Below are positions 25,382 through 33,767 of a stretch of 61,587 nt of DNA, piece after piece. The position numbers and the translations under genes are program-made. The notes below the pieces were generated by a model. The model did no database searches. It was not told where the DNA came from and saw only the letters and a program-made list of their open reading frames with translations. The stretch comes from Yinghuangia soli. Its GTDB lineage: Bacteria; Actinomycetota; Actinomycetes; Streptomycetales; Streptomycetaceae. The stretch covers positions 226,530 through 288,116 of the forward strand of contig NZ_JAKFHA010000006.1 in NCBI RefSeq assembly GCF_021502675.1, written 5' to 3'. Each line of letters begins with the position of its first letter. The first letter of the stretch is position 1.

Positions 25382-26610
25382 TCGGCGCCGGCCCTGGTAG
25401 CGGCTGCGGCCGTGGTCAGGAGCTCCGGAAGCGTCCCGGGGAAATCGGCCAGCAGGCTGCACGCCACCGCCCACGCGTCCAAGTCCGTGCCCAACGTGCT
25501 GCGGGTCAGGTCGCCCACTGCCGTGCGAACGTCGTCGAGCCTTCGGTCGCGGGCCTGTTCGAAGACGATCAGGGTCGAGTAGGCGGGTGCTCCGTCCGCG
25601 AGGATCCCCGCCGCGGACATCACGCCGAAGTCGTGCGCCTCGCGCAGGTCGCGACCGGGCACCAGGGGCAATGTCGGGAGCTGGGTCAGCAGTTGGCGCT
25701 TCGTGGGGCCTGCGGAAAGCAGCCTGCGCCGGGTGGAGCCGCGGCCGCCGCGGAAGGCGTCGTACAGCGGCGTGCGCAGCTCCGGCGGGCAGCCGAGTTG
25801 GCGGCTCAGCGCTGCGGTCGTGTTGGGGTCGAGCGGCTGCTGCCGGTGCGCGGATTTCAGCAGCTCCCAGTCGAGCGGCTCGCGCGGGCCCATCAGCAGC
25901 ATGCCGACCTGCCGGGCCGCGGCACCGGTACGGAAGCGGTCCAGCAGGTACGACGTGCCACCTACGACGGCGAGGGCCCGGGAGTGCAGTTCGGGGTCCC
26001 CCGGTGCGGCGAAAGCGTCGCGTACCGCCTCGGGGAGTTCGCCGGTCGACGGCGGCACCGAGGCGAAGGCCGCGGCTGCCGCGTCCGTACCTTCCGTACG
26101 CGCCAGTGCGAGGCATCCGCGCAGGACCATCGCCGGGGCGCCCAGCGGGTTGTCCTTGGGGTCGACCGCAGCCAACGCCCGGGTCACGAGGGCGGGGTCG
26201 GGCGACTCGACCAGCACCGAAGCGCGCTGCGTACAGGCGTACTTCTCGACGAGGCCGACGGGCGGCTCGGCCGGTAGGAGCAACTCGTCGGGCACCAGGC
26301 GGACGACCTTGAGGAGGACCTCGCGCGGCGCCTCGGTGTTGGCGTACAGCGCGGCGGCGACCGACTCGTCGGCGTCGACTTCGGCGTCGTCGGCGAGGCG
26401 AAGGTAGGTCTCCGGAGCCAGCTCGCGGTTGGCGACCAAGGCTGCACGTTCCTCGGACGTGCCGCGGTCCAGGACGTGTGCGGCGAGCACCTCCCCCGGC
26501 GCGAGCCGCCCGCCCAGGATCACCGCCCGCAGCGGGGTGTCCATCCGGCGCAGCAACTGCGCCTGGAGCTCCGCGGGGGCAGAGTCGATCAGCAGGGCGT
26601 ACGGGTTCAC
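25378..26610 (-). CDS. Paralogue family member 4, unknown function
   Basis: This protein has about 410 residues from GTG 26610 (VNPYALLIDSAPAEL); a GTG six bases further upstream is also possible. Landmarks are TSEERAALVANRELAPETYLR (LRV-like), APREVLLKVVRLVPDELLLP, PLDWELLKSAHRQQPLD, QLGCPPELRTPLYDAF and LLADFPGTLPELLTTAAAA. The short sequence TTCGGTG lies just upstream of the start and is shared with members 1-3. It is soluble by appearance. The conserved LDW-x-x-x-x-AHR block in all six may mark an active or binding site, which is inference. Confidence 0.7.
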   Translation of the reverse strand: MNPYALLIDSAPAELQAQLLRRMDTPLRAVILGGRLAPGEVLAAHVLDRGTSEERAALVANRELAPETYLRLADDAEVDADESVAAALYANTEAPREVLLKVVRLVPDELLLPAEPPVGLVEKYACTQRASVLVESPDPALVTRALAAVDPKDNPLGAPAMVLRGCLALARTEGTDAAAAAFASVPPSTGELPEAVRDAFAAPGDPELHSRALAVVGGTSYLLDRFRTGAAARQVGMLLMGPREPLDWELLKSAHRQQPLDPNTTAALSRQLGCPPELRTPLYDAFRGGRGSTRRRLLSAGPTKRQLLTQLPTLPLVPGRDLREAHDFGVMSAAGILADGAPAYSTLIVFEQARDRRLDDVRTAVGDLTRSTLGTDLDAWAVACSLLADFPGTLPELLTTAAAATRAGAE

Positions 26611-26641
26611 GCGCACACCGAACCAGATCGCCGCTGCCCCC

Positions 26642-27841
26642 TCAAGGGGCGGCCACCACGGCTGCGGCGGCGAGAAGTTCTGGGACCGTGCCGGTGAAAT
26701 CGTCGAGCAGGGTGAGGGCGACCGCCCATGCCTCGACGTCGGCGCCCAGCCGCTCGGCCGCCAGTTTGCCGAGCTCGCGGCGGCCTTCGTCGGCCCACTC
26801 CGGGGTTAGCTGCACGTACTCCAGCACGAAGCGGGCCATGGCCTTGACGTGCAGCACTTCCCCGGCCAAGGGCGCGCGCCGACCACCGAGCGCGGCGCGA
26901 ATCCCGGAGCTCCGGCCGAAGGGCATCGGACGGCCCTCCGTCGGCTCCAAGCGGTGCCGAAGTTCAAGGCGCTCGTCGCCGTAGCGCCCGTACGACGGCC
27001 TGGTGGGCGGCCCCGGCGCGGGCCGGAGCTCCGCCGGGCAGCCCAGCTGGAGCCCAAGCTCTCTGCGGGTGTCCGGTGCGAAGGGGGCGTCCTCGTGTGC
27101 AGCCGCCAACGCAGCCCAGTCCAGCGGTCCGCGCGGTACGAGCAACTCCACGTCCATGCAATTTCCGCTGCGCAGGCGGGTGATGAGGGCCTCGGACGAG
27201 CACAGTTCCGCGTACGCCGCCGCCAAGCGCCGCTCTGTCGGGTCCGCCAGCGCTTCGTACACGGTCGCCGAATACAGGCCGGGTATCGGCGGCAGGAGCG
27301 GCAGCTCCGCGGACACGTCGCGCACGGCGTCGAGGCCGGCGCCGTTCAGGATGCCGAGCAGGCTGCGGATGACGATCGGAGGTCCCAGGCGGCGGTCCAG
27401 GTGCCGCGCGAGCACGTTCAGCGCCTCGCGCGTCAGATCGGGATCGTCCCGTTCGAGCGCGAACAGCGCTCGGCGCGGACGCCACCCGTGGAGCATCGTC
27501 GTCTCGTGCTCGCCTTCGGGCGGGAAGAAGCTCTCGCGCGGGAGCAAGTGCAGTACCGGTAAGAGTGCTTCCCGCGGCGCCCAGTAGTTCTCAAACAGCG
27601 CCGCGGCCACTTTCCCGTCGGCGACCCGTCCGAGGGCGACGGTCAGTTCCGCGGGGAAGAGATCCCCTGCGGCATCGACACGCTCATCGGACGTTCCGTG
27701 TTCGACGATGAACCGGCTGATGTCCGCACCCGCACCCCAGCTCAGCAGAGACCGCCGGACCGGCAGCCCCAGCCGCCGCAGAACGGCCGCCTGCAGCGAA
27801 ACCGGCGCGGATGCCAGTAGGAAAGCGCGCGGATTCTCCAT
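26642..27841 (-). CDS. Paralogue family member 3, unknown function
   Basis: This 399-residue protein begins at ATG 27841 (MENPRAFLLASAPVSL). It keeps the family frame: HGTSDERVDAAGDLFPAELTV, APREALLPVLHLLPRESFFP, PLDWAALAAAHEDAPF, QLGCPAELRPAPG and LLDDFTGTVPELLAAAAVV. It is more divergent than members 1 and 2 in the middle third, where about 30 residues rich in Arg and Gly are not shared. The upstream leader GCTTCGGTG is conserved. It is separated from member 4 by 31 bp. The function is unknown. Confidence 0.68.
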   Translation of the reverse strand: MENPRAFLLASAPVSLQAAVLRRLGLPVRRSLLSWGAGADISRFIVEHGTSDERVDAAGDLFPAELTVALGRVADGKVAAALFENYWAPREALLPVLHLLPRESFFPPEGEHETTMLHGWRPRRALFALERDDPDLTREALNVLARHLDRRLGPPIVIRSLLGILNGAGLDAVRDVSAELPLLPPIPGLYSATVYEALADPTERRLAAAYAELCSSEALITRLRSGNCMDVELLVPRGPLDWAALAAAHEDAPFAPDTRRELGLQLGCPAELRPAPGPPTRPSYGRYGDERLELRHRLEPTEGRPMPFGRSSGIRAALGGRRAPLAGEVLHVKAMARFVLEYVQLTPEWADEGRRELGKLAAERLGADVEAWAVALTLLDDFTGTVPELLAAAAVVAAP

Positions 27842-27872
27842 CACTGCACCGAAGCAAATGCGCGCGGCGGCT

Positions 27873-29078
27873 TCAAGGGTTGGCAGCAGCGGTAGTTGCC
27901 GTGCTCACGAGCTCGGGGAGCGTGCCGGCAAAGTCCGGAAGGAGCCGCACGGCCACCACCCATCCCTCCACGTCCTCGGCCAGCCTCGGCACCGCCAAGG
28001 CAGCCAGCTCACGTTCCGCCTCCGCCCGCACCGCGACCACATCGGCCATACATCCGAGAACCCGCCACGCCGGCGTGCCGCGGAACAGAACCTCTCGCAC
28101 GGAGAGCCTGCCGAGCGCCATCGCATCGCGCAGCGCGTCTGCCCCATACCGACCGAACACCGGCCGGAAATTCGCACGTTCGGGCATCTCCTCGCCGCTC
28201 CCCGCCCTCGGCTGCTCGCGCACCGCCTCCGCCTGACGTCTGGCCCGGATTTCCGCCAAGTGTCCGCGGATTACGGCCGGGCAGCCGAGTTCGCCCACGA
28301 AGAACCGGGTCGCTTCCTCACTCAGGGGACGGCGTCCGTGTGCGGACTCCACCTCCGCCCAATCCAGCGGCGGTCGCGGCATGTGCCGGGTACCGCCGGT
28401 CGCGTGCGCCGGCAGCCGCCGGAAACGGTCGAGGATCGCCGCAGTCCCGCAGAGGTCGTGGAACGCAGTCTCCAAGGTGCCGAATGCCGTCGGGTCGGCG
28501 AGGGCGCGGCGTACCGACTGCGGCACCTCGCCCGAAGGCTGCCGCAGTCGGGCCGCCTCGGCACTCACGGCCTCGGGTCCGGCGGTGTGAAGCAGGCCGA
28601 TCAGGCCGCGCAGCGCAATCCCGAGGCGGACGGGCGAGGAGCCCGCGGGCGGCGGCTCCGAGAGCGCCCGGATTATCAGCTCCGGGTCGTCCGTCTCGAC
28701 CGCGATCGAGCGCCGCAGGGTGCGCTGGGCGTGATTCCCCGGCGGCACCGTGCTCGGGAGGAGGACGTGGTCGGGCACCTCGCGGGCAGCGCGGATACGC
28801 GCTTCCCGCGGGGCATCGAGCTTGTCCAGGAGCAGTTCGGCCACTTCCGGGCCGCCGACCCTTGCCAGGGCGAGCTGGGATTCCGGCGATGCCGCGGAGT
28901 CGGCCAGGGCAAGCCGCTCGCGCCGGGTTCCGCGGGCGATCACATACGCAGAGAGCGCCGAACCCGGTTCGGTGCCCTGGCTCAGTAGCGTGGCGCGCCA
29001 CTCCGCGTCCAGTCGGGCCACCACCGCCTCCTGGATCCGGGGCGGAGCGGAGTCCAGAAGCAGCGTGAGGGGGTTCAC
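27873..29078 (-). CDS. Paralogue family member 2, unknown function
   Basis: This protein has about 401 residues from GTG 29078 (VNPLTLLLDSAPPRI), chosen by alignment with the other members. Family landmarks are GTRRERLALADSAASPESQL, APREARIRAAREVPDHVLLP, LRGLIGLLHTAGPEAV, PLDWAEVESAHGRRPL, ELGCPAVIRGH and LLPDFAGTLPELVSTATTA. The sequence GCTTCGGTGACCTC directly precedes the start and matches the leader of member 1. The function is unknown. Confidence 0.7.
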   Translation of the reverse strand: MNPLTLLLDSAPPRIQEAVVARLDAEWRATLLSQGTEPGSALSAYVIARGTRRERLALADSAASPESQLALARVGGPEVAELLLDKLDAPREARIRAAREVPDHVLLPSTVPPGNHAQRTLRRSIAVETDDPELIIRALSEPPPAGSSPVRLGIALRGLIGLLHTAGPEAVSAEAARLRQPSGEVPQSVRRALADPTAFGTLETAFHDLCGTAAILDRFRRLPAHATGGTRHMPRPPLDWAEVESAHGRRPLSEEATRFFVGELGCPAVIRGHLAEIRARRQAEAVREQPRAGSGEEMPERANFRPVFGRYGADALRDAMALGRLSVREVLFRGTPAWRVLGCMADVVAVRAEAERELAALAVPRLAEDVEGWVVAVRLLPDFAGTLPELVSTATTAAANP

Positions 29079-29127
29079 GAGGTCACCGAAGCACAGGCGC
29101 ACGACGCGCTCGGCATCGCCGCAGCGT

Positions 29128-30312
29128 TCACCTGGCAACCGCCCCCGCCGTGGCGAGGAGTTCCGGGAGGGTTCCGGCGAAGTCCGGGAGGAGGGTCAGG
29201 GCCACGGTCCACGGCTCGCTGTGGGTGCCGAGGGAGGCGGTGGTGAGGGCGGACAGGGCTTGCCTGGTCTCGGTGGTGCGGTTCTGGGCGAGTTGCACGA
29301 TGCGGAGGGCGTGGAACGCAGGGGCGCCTTGGCCGAGGATGTCGGTGGCGGTCAGCACTCCTGCCTCGTGGACTGCGCCGATGTCGCGGCCGGGGTACTC
29401 GCGGATGCCTTCGCGGGGCAACTTCGGGAGCTTGCGGAGGAATTCGTCGCGGTCGACGGTGGCAGGGGCGAGTGATTTCGGCGGGTGCGGACGCACCGCC
29501 GCGGCGCGCAGGGTGGGTGGGCAGCCGACCTGTCTGGCCAATGCTTCGCAGGCTCCCTGCTGGAACGGGGAACTCCGGTGCGCGGCCTCGATGGTCGGCC
29601 AATCCAGCGGCCCGCGCGGGGCCAGGAGGGCCCAGTCCGGGTGCAGCCGCGTGCGCAGGCGCGCGACTATGCCGTCCGGGCCGGTGAGCCAGTCGAAGGC
29701 CGCGTCGAGCCGGGCGGCATCGGTGGGGTTGCGCAGTGCTTCGGCGACGACGCCGACGCGGGCCTCGATGGGCTCGGGCACTGCCGCAGACACCGTACGG
29801 ACCGCCTCGGCGCCGGCCGTACGCAGGAGCCCCAGATAGCCGCGGACCATGACGGCCGCCGCCCCCTCCGGGTTGCGCGGCAGTCTGCCGGTCAGGACCG
29901 CCGCGGTCAGGTGGGGGTCGTCGAGTTCCACGGCCAGGGGCCGGCGGGGGTCGAGGAGTCGCGACTTCACGTCGAGCGGGCGGTCCCGCAGCAGGAGTTC
30001 GTCCCGCGGCAGCAGGCGCACGACCGGCAGCAAAGCCTCGCGTGGGGCTTTGGGGTTGGCGCAGAGGGCTTGGGCGATCGCGGCGTCCGCCTGTGCGGAC
30101 AGCGCCACGAGCGCCTCCGGGGCGATCTGCTGGTTGCCCGCGAGCGCGGCCCGGTCGTCCGAAGTCCCGTACTGCAGCGCGCATGACACCACGGTGGCCC
30201 CGAGTGCACCGTCGCTCAGCAGGGCCTTGCGGACGCGCGGGGCCAGCCGCTGCACGAGCGCGGCCTGCACCGGTTCGGGTGCGGCGTCCAGCAGTAGGGC
30301 GTAGGGGTTCAC
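29128..30312 (-). CDS. Paralogue family member 1 (first in array), unknown function
   Basis: This protein has about 394 residues from GTG 30312 (VNPYALLLDAAPEPV). LRV-like residues about 48-95 read TSDDRAALAGNQQIAPEALV and on. Then come APREALLPVVRLLPRDELLL, MVRGYLGLLRTAGAEAV, PLDWPTIEAAHRSSPF, QVGCPPTLRAAAV, GAPAFHALRIVQLAQNR and LLPDFAGTLPELLATAGA. It is the promoter-proximal member of the six-gene array and lies 70 bp downstream of the sigma-CAP fusion gene on the same strand, so the array may be read from that promoter. The function is unknown. Confidence 0.7.
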   Translation of the reverse strand: MNPYALLLDAAPEPVQAALVQRLAPRVRKALLSDGALGATVVSCALQYGTSDDRAALAGNQQIAPEALVALSAQADAAIAQALCANPKAPREALLPVVRLLPRDELLLRDRPLDVKSRLLDPRRPLAVELDDPHLTAAVLTGRLPRNPEGAAAVMVRGYLGLLRTAGAEAVRTVSAAVPEPIEARVGVVAEALRNPTDAARLDAAFDWLTGPDGIVARLRTRLHPDWALLAPRGPLDWPTIEAAHRSSPFQQGACEALARQVGCPPTLRAAAVRPHPPKSLAPATVDRDEFLRKLPKLPREGIREYPGRDIGAVHEAGVLTATDILGQGAPAFHALRIVQLAQNRTTETRQALSALTTASLGTHSEPWTVALTLLPDFAGTLPELLATAGAVAR

Positions 30313-30382
30313 ATGATCACCGAAGCAGAGCCGGTGGCCGTGCTCAAGGGCGGTACGCGGATTGCGCGCGGGCGGTGCGGGG

Positions 30383-31996
30383 TCAGGCCGGGGTGGCCAG
30401 GACTTGGGTCCACAGCAGGCCGTTGCCACCGCGGGTGGGTGCGGTGCCGATGCCCATGTGGCGGAAGCCGCAGTCGAGCATGTTCTGCCGGTGGTAGGTG
30501 CTGCTCATCCAGTCGCGGACCGCGGATGCGGCGGTGACCGGTCCCTGGCCGAGGTTCTCGCCCCACGCGGACCAGCGGTATCCGGCGGCGGTGATGCGCT
30601 CGGCCGGGCCCTTGCCGTCCGGGTCGGTGTGGTCCATGAACCGCCGGGCGGCCATCGCATCGGCGTGCCGCTGGGCCGCGGTGTGCAGCTTCGCGTCGAG
30701 CCGCAGCGGTGCGCAACCGGTTCGGGCACGCTCGGCGTTGACGAGGTCGAGCACCTGCTGTTCGAGGGAGGGCGGCGGGGTCGTGAGGGCGGGCGGCGTG
30801 GGGCTCTCGGGTGCGGTGGTGGGCGGTGGCGGCGGCTCGGTCGGCGCCGGCTGCGCGACGACGGGTGCGGCCGAGGTCGTCGGCATCGGCGGCGGTGCGG
30901 CGGCTTCCGGTACCTCGGAGTCGGGCCACAGGAAGAGCGTGAGCAGGACCGCGAGCGTCACGACCGCTGCGGTGCCGGCGAGCGCAAAGGAGCGCGCCGG
31001 GGGCGGGGTGGGCAATGCCGGGCCGGAGGCGCTGCCCAGGTCGGAGGCAGTTCCCGGGCCGGGGGCGGATGTTGCGTCCAGGCTGCCCCCGAAGTCGGCG
31101 TCCGGAGCACCGCCCGAGCCGGAGTCCGGAGCACCGTCGAGGTGGAACTGCGGATCGCCACCGAGCCCGGGATCAGCATTGCCGGCTCCGGCAGGATCGG
31201 TGCCGCCGATCGGCCCCGGCGCCCCCTCGGCTCGGAACGGCACGACCAACGGCAGCCCGGCCAGCAGGCGTTCGGCCGGCACCATCCCCCGCCCCCGCGC
31301 GCCGCAGGCGTCGCAGGCGCGCGTGTGCCGCAGGATGCGCTTGCGCCACAGGCCGGACGGGCGGCCGTCCCAGTCGCGCACGACGTCGTCCAGCCCGGGG
31401 CAGCGCGGCTGCGCGGCCAGGGCCCGTACGACGCCTCGTGCGGACTCCAGTTGGGTCTTCATGCGCTGGACGCGTACCGCGGCGTGCCGGGCGTCGAGGC
31501 CGACCGCGTCGGCGAGTTCGGCGCGGGTCAGCTCGCCGCCGGCCTCCAGCCACCACAAGGCGAGGAGCCCGCGGTCGTCCTCGTCGAGCCAGCGGGTCGC
31601 CTCGGCGACCTCGCGGCGCTGCCCGGAAAGCCCGAGGCGCAGGATGGTGAGGTCGACGAAATCTGCTTTGGGGTCGGGGAGTTCGCGTACCGCGTCGAGG
31701 TCGGGCGCGGAGCCGCGAGCGTGCGCGGCCGCGGCCCGGTCGCGGACCTGGTTCATCGCGATGGCCACCAGCCAGGACCGGTAGCTGGCCGGGTCGCGCA
31801 GGCCGTCGAGCCGGTCGACGACGCGCAGCATGGTCTCCTGCACGATGTCGTCGACGTCGCCGTGCCCGTCGAGGCACCGGCCGACCACGTTGTAGACCAG
31901 CGGCAGGGAGGCGGCGAGCAGCGCGTCGCGGGCCTGGCGGTCGCCCGCCTGCGCGGCCGCGGCCAGCTCGGTCACCTCGGGGTTCTGCGCGCGCAT
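30383..31996 (-). CDS. ECF-like sigma factor fused to membrane segment and CAP domain
   Basis: This 537-residue protein begins MRAQNPEVTE. Residues 8-85 look like sigma region 2 (GDVDDIVQETMLRVVDRLDG) and about 115-190 like region 4. HTRACDAC (224-231) has the His-x3-Cys-x2-Cys pattern of zinc-binding anti-sigma proteins. A Gly/Asp/Pro-rich linker leads to one membrane segment (336-357), a Pro/Thr-rich wall-spanning linker and a CAP/SCP domain (411-537: LVNAERARTGCAPL, HADAMAARRFMDHTDPDGKG, WGENLGQG, STYHRQNMLDCGFRHMGIG). Sigma and extracellular sensor parts in one chain would link an outside signal to transcription. I see no frameshift that would split it. Confidence 0.75.
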   Translation of the reverse strand: MRAQNPEVTELAAAAQAGDRQARDALLAASLPLVYNVVGRCLDGHGDVDDIVQETMLRVVDRLDGLRDPASYRSWLVAIAMNQVRDRAAAAHARGSAPDLDAVRELPDPKADFVDLTILRLGLSGQRREVAEATRWLDEDDRGLLALWWLEAGGELTRAELADAVGLDARHAAVRVQRMKTQLESARGVVRALAAQPRCPGLDDVVRDWDGRPSGLWRKRILRHTRACDACGARGRGMVPAERLLAGLPLVVPFRAEGAPGPIGGTDPAGAGNADPGLGGDPQFHLDGAPDSGSGGAPDADFGGSLDATSAPGPGTASDLGSASGPALPTPPPARSFALAGTAAVVTLAVLLTLFLWPDSEVPEAAAPPPMPTTSAAPVVAQPAPTEPPPPPTTAPESPTPPALTTPPPSLEQQVLDLVNAERARTGCAPLRLDAKLHTAAQRHADAMAARRFMDHTDPDGKGPAERITAAGYRWSAWGENLGQGPVTAASAVRDWMSSTYHRQNMLDCGFRHMGIGTAPTRGGNGLLWTQVLATPA

Positions 31997-32516
31997 GGGC
32001 CTTCCTGCCTTTGTCCGGTACGCCCGGCCCCGAGGCGCCCGCGGCGAGGCGGGCGGCGGTTCGGAAGTGCCGGGAGATGACAGCCAACAACACGGGGTAC
32101 AGACCCGGGGCGGTGGGGTGCGGATCACCCTCCCGGGGTGGCGCCGAGCCCCGCGGGACTTCGCAGCGCCGCACCTGACCGGGCTGCAGGCCCGAGTCGG
32201 TGCAGGTCGGGGCGGTGCGGGTCCACCTCCATGGGATGCGGAGCCCGCCCGACCTCGCGGATCCCCAGCGGCCCGCGAGGACCGCTCGTAGGACTGCGTG
32301 AGACCTCGCGAAGCCCGGCAGGACCGCGCCGCGCCGGACCGGGACGCGGAGCCGGGGCACACCCGGCCCCCCCGCCCGGCCGGCGCGCGCGGGTGCCGTG
32401 GCCACGGCTCCGCGGTGGGAGCGGCGGGACCGCGGCTCTCCGGGCTCCGGTCGCGGGCAGGGGGGCTGCCCGCGTGACGGCCCGGGAGCGGGCGTTCCGC
32501 CGCACGCCGGTGCCGC
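31997..32516. other. 520-bp gap without a gene
   Basis: I see no convincing coding region here on either strand. CCTCGCGG (32253-32260) pairs with CCGCGAGG (32273-32280) and may terminate the CAP gene to the right. The promoter of the sigma-CAP gene should lie near 32000-32100. Confidence 0.5.
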
Positions 32517-33434
32517 TCAGCGCTTCGCGGCGAAGTTCTGGGTCCAGGTCGGGCCGCCGGAGCGCATGTCCACGCCGACGCCCAGGTCCTTGAAGTTGCA
32601 GTTGAGGATGTTGGCGCGGTGGCCGGGGCTGTTCATCCACGCCTCCATGACGGCCGCGGGAGTGCGCTGCCCGGCGGCGATGTTCTCGCCCCAGGTGGAC
32701 CAGCTGTAGCCGGCCTTGGTGATGCGGTCGCCCGCGCTGGTGCCTTCGGGGCTGGTGTGCGAGAAGTAGTCGCGGTTGGCCATGTCCTCGCTGTGCGCCT
32801 GGGCGGCCGCGCGCAGCTTGGGGTCGTCCGCGAGGGGGCCGCAACCGGCCTTCGCGCGCTCGGCGTTGGCGATGCGGACGACCTCCTCCGCGTACGCCGC
32901 GGCGGTCGTGGGCACCGGGCTGCTCGGCCGTGCTGTCGTCTTCGCGGGAGTGGGGCTCGCGGGCGGGGCGGACGACGGCGCCTTGGACGCGGGCGGAGCG
33001 CTGGTGGGCGGTGTGGTGGCGGGGGCGGCCGTGGTCGCCGGTGCGGGCGAAGCGGGTGCGGCGGAGGTCTCCGTGCCCGGGCCGCCGGATCCGGTGGTGG
33101 GCGCGGGTATTCGGGACGCTCCCGGGGGTCCGCCCTGGAGCTGCGCGGACGGGTCGTACGTGGTGCTGCTCGCGTGCGGCACGCGGTCCGTCCCGTCGCC
33201 CGCGACCGAACCGCCCTTGCCGCCGTCCCCGCCGGTCAGGGCGCCGACGCCCACGGCCCCGGCCACCCCTACCACGGCGACGGCCGCGGCCACCGCGAAC
33301 TTGCGTCCGCGCGCGGGTTTCCGGCGCCGTCCGCCGCTCGCCCGGCGGCGGCCGCCCTTGGCCCGGTGGCGGCCGGGTGCCCGCGCCGGCTCCGGGGCGG
33401 CCTCGGACCACGCCGTCTCGTCGTCGTACTCCAC
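32517..33434 (-). CDS. Membrane-anchored CAP-domain protein
   Basis: This 305-residue protein begins MEYDDETAWS. A basic N-terminal tail, one membrane or signal-anchor segment (FAVAAAVAVVGVAGAVGVGAL, about 46-66), a long Pro/Ala/Thr/Ser linker and a C-terminal CAP domain (about 182-305: IANAERAKAGCGPL, HSEDMANRDYFSHTSPEG, WGENIAAG, NSPGHRANILNCNFKDLGVG). CAP proteins of actinobacteria are secreted and mostly uncharacterised. Its domain closely resembles that of the sigma-CAP fusion next door, so the pair probably arose by duplication. Confidence 0.8.
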   Translation of the reverse strand: MEYDDETAWSEAAPEPARAPGRHRAKGGRRRASGGRRRKPARGRKFAVAAAVAVVGVAGAVGVGALTGGDGGKGGSVAGDGTDRVPHASSTTYDPSAQLQGGPPGASRIPAPTTGSGGPGTETSAAPASPAPATTAAPATTPPTSAPPASKAPSSAPPASPTPAKTTARPSSPVPTTAAAYAEEVVRIANAERAKAGCGPLADDPKLRAAAQAHSEDMANRDYFSHTSPEGTSAGDRITKAGYSWSTWGENIAAGQRTPAAVMEAWMNSPGHRANILNCNFKDLGVGVDMRSGGPTWTQNFAAKR

Positions 33435-33642
33435 TCGCGCCCCTATCTCCGGCCATGCCGCCCGATCGGGTCGACGTTCAGGAGACCGGATTGCAGGGCC
33501 GCGGATAACGAAAACTCGAGGGTTGCCCGGAGAACGTCGCTATTTGTCCCGGTAAGCGCCGTCCATCGAACGCCCGGAGACGCAACGGAGCACGCACCGG
33601 ACGCGGATTCCCGCCAACCCCGGCCATGCAGCCAACACCATG

Positions 33643-33697
33643 AACGGCATATGGCCAAGCCCCGCGGTCACACCGCGGGGCTTGGCCATATGCCGTT
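33643..33697. repeat. Perfect 26-bp inverted repeat with 3-base loop
   Basis: Arms 33643-33668 and 33672-33697 are exact complements around the loop CAC. It lies 71 bp beyond the stop of the minus-strand fadE and is the strongest hairpin in the window. It probably ends the fadE transcript, and the plus-strand side has four T after the stem. The rest of the 333-bp gap holds short repeats only. Confidence 0.8.
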
Positions 33698-33701
33698 TTC
33701 A

Positions 33702-33731
33702 CAGGTCAACGCAGGTCTACGCAGGTCCACG
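33702..33731. repeat. Three 10-bp tandem repeats
   Basis: Three units CAGGTC-N-ACG follow one another directly next to the long hairpin and about 40 bp beyond the fadE stop. I see no function. Confidence 0.6.
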
Positions 33732-33767
33732 CGGGCCTGAGAAGGTCTTCGTGCAGCGAAAGCCCGC

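Noticed and set aside
30383-31996. Sigma-CAP gene as two separate genes joined by error
   Set aside because: The frame is continuous with a sensible linker, membrane segment and second linker, and the neighbouring CAP gene has the same outer layout. I keep it as a true fusion, though resequencing would settle it.
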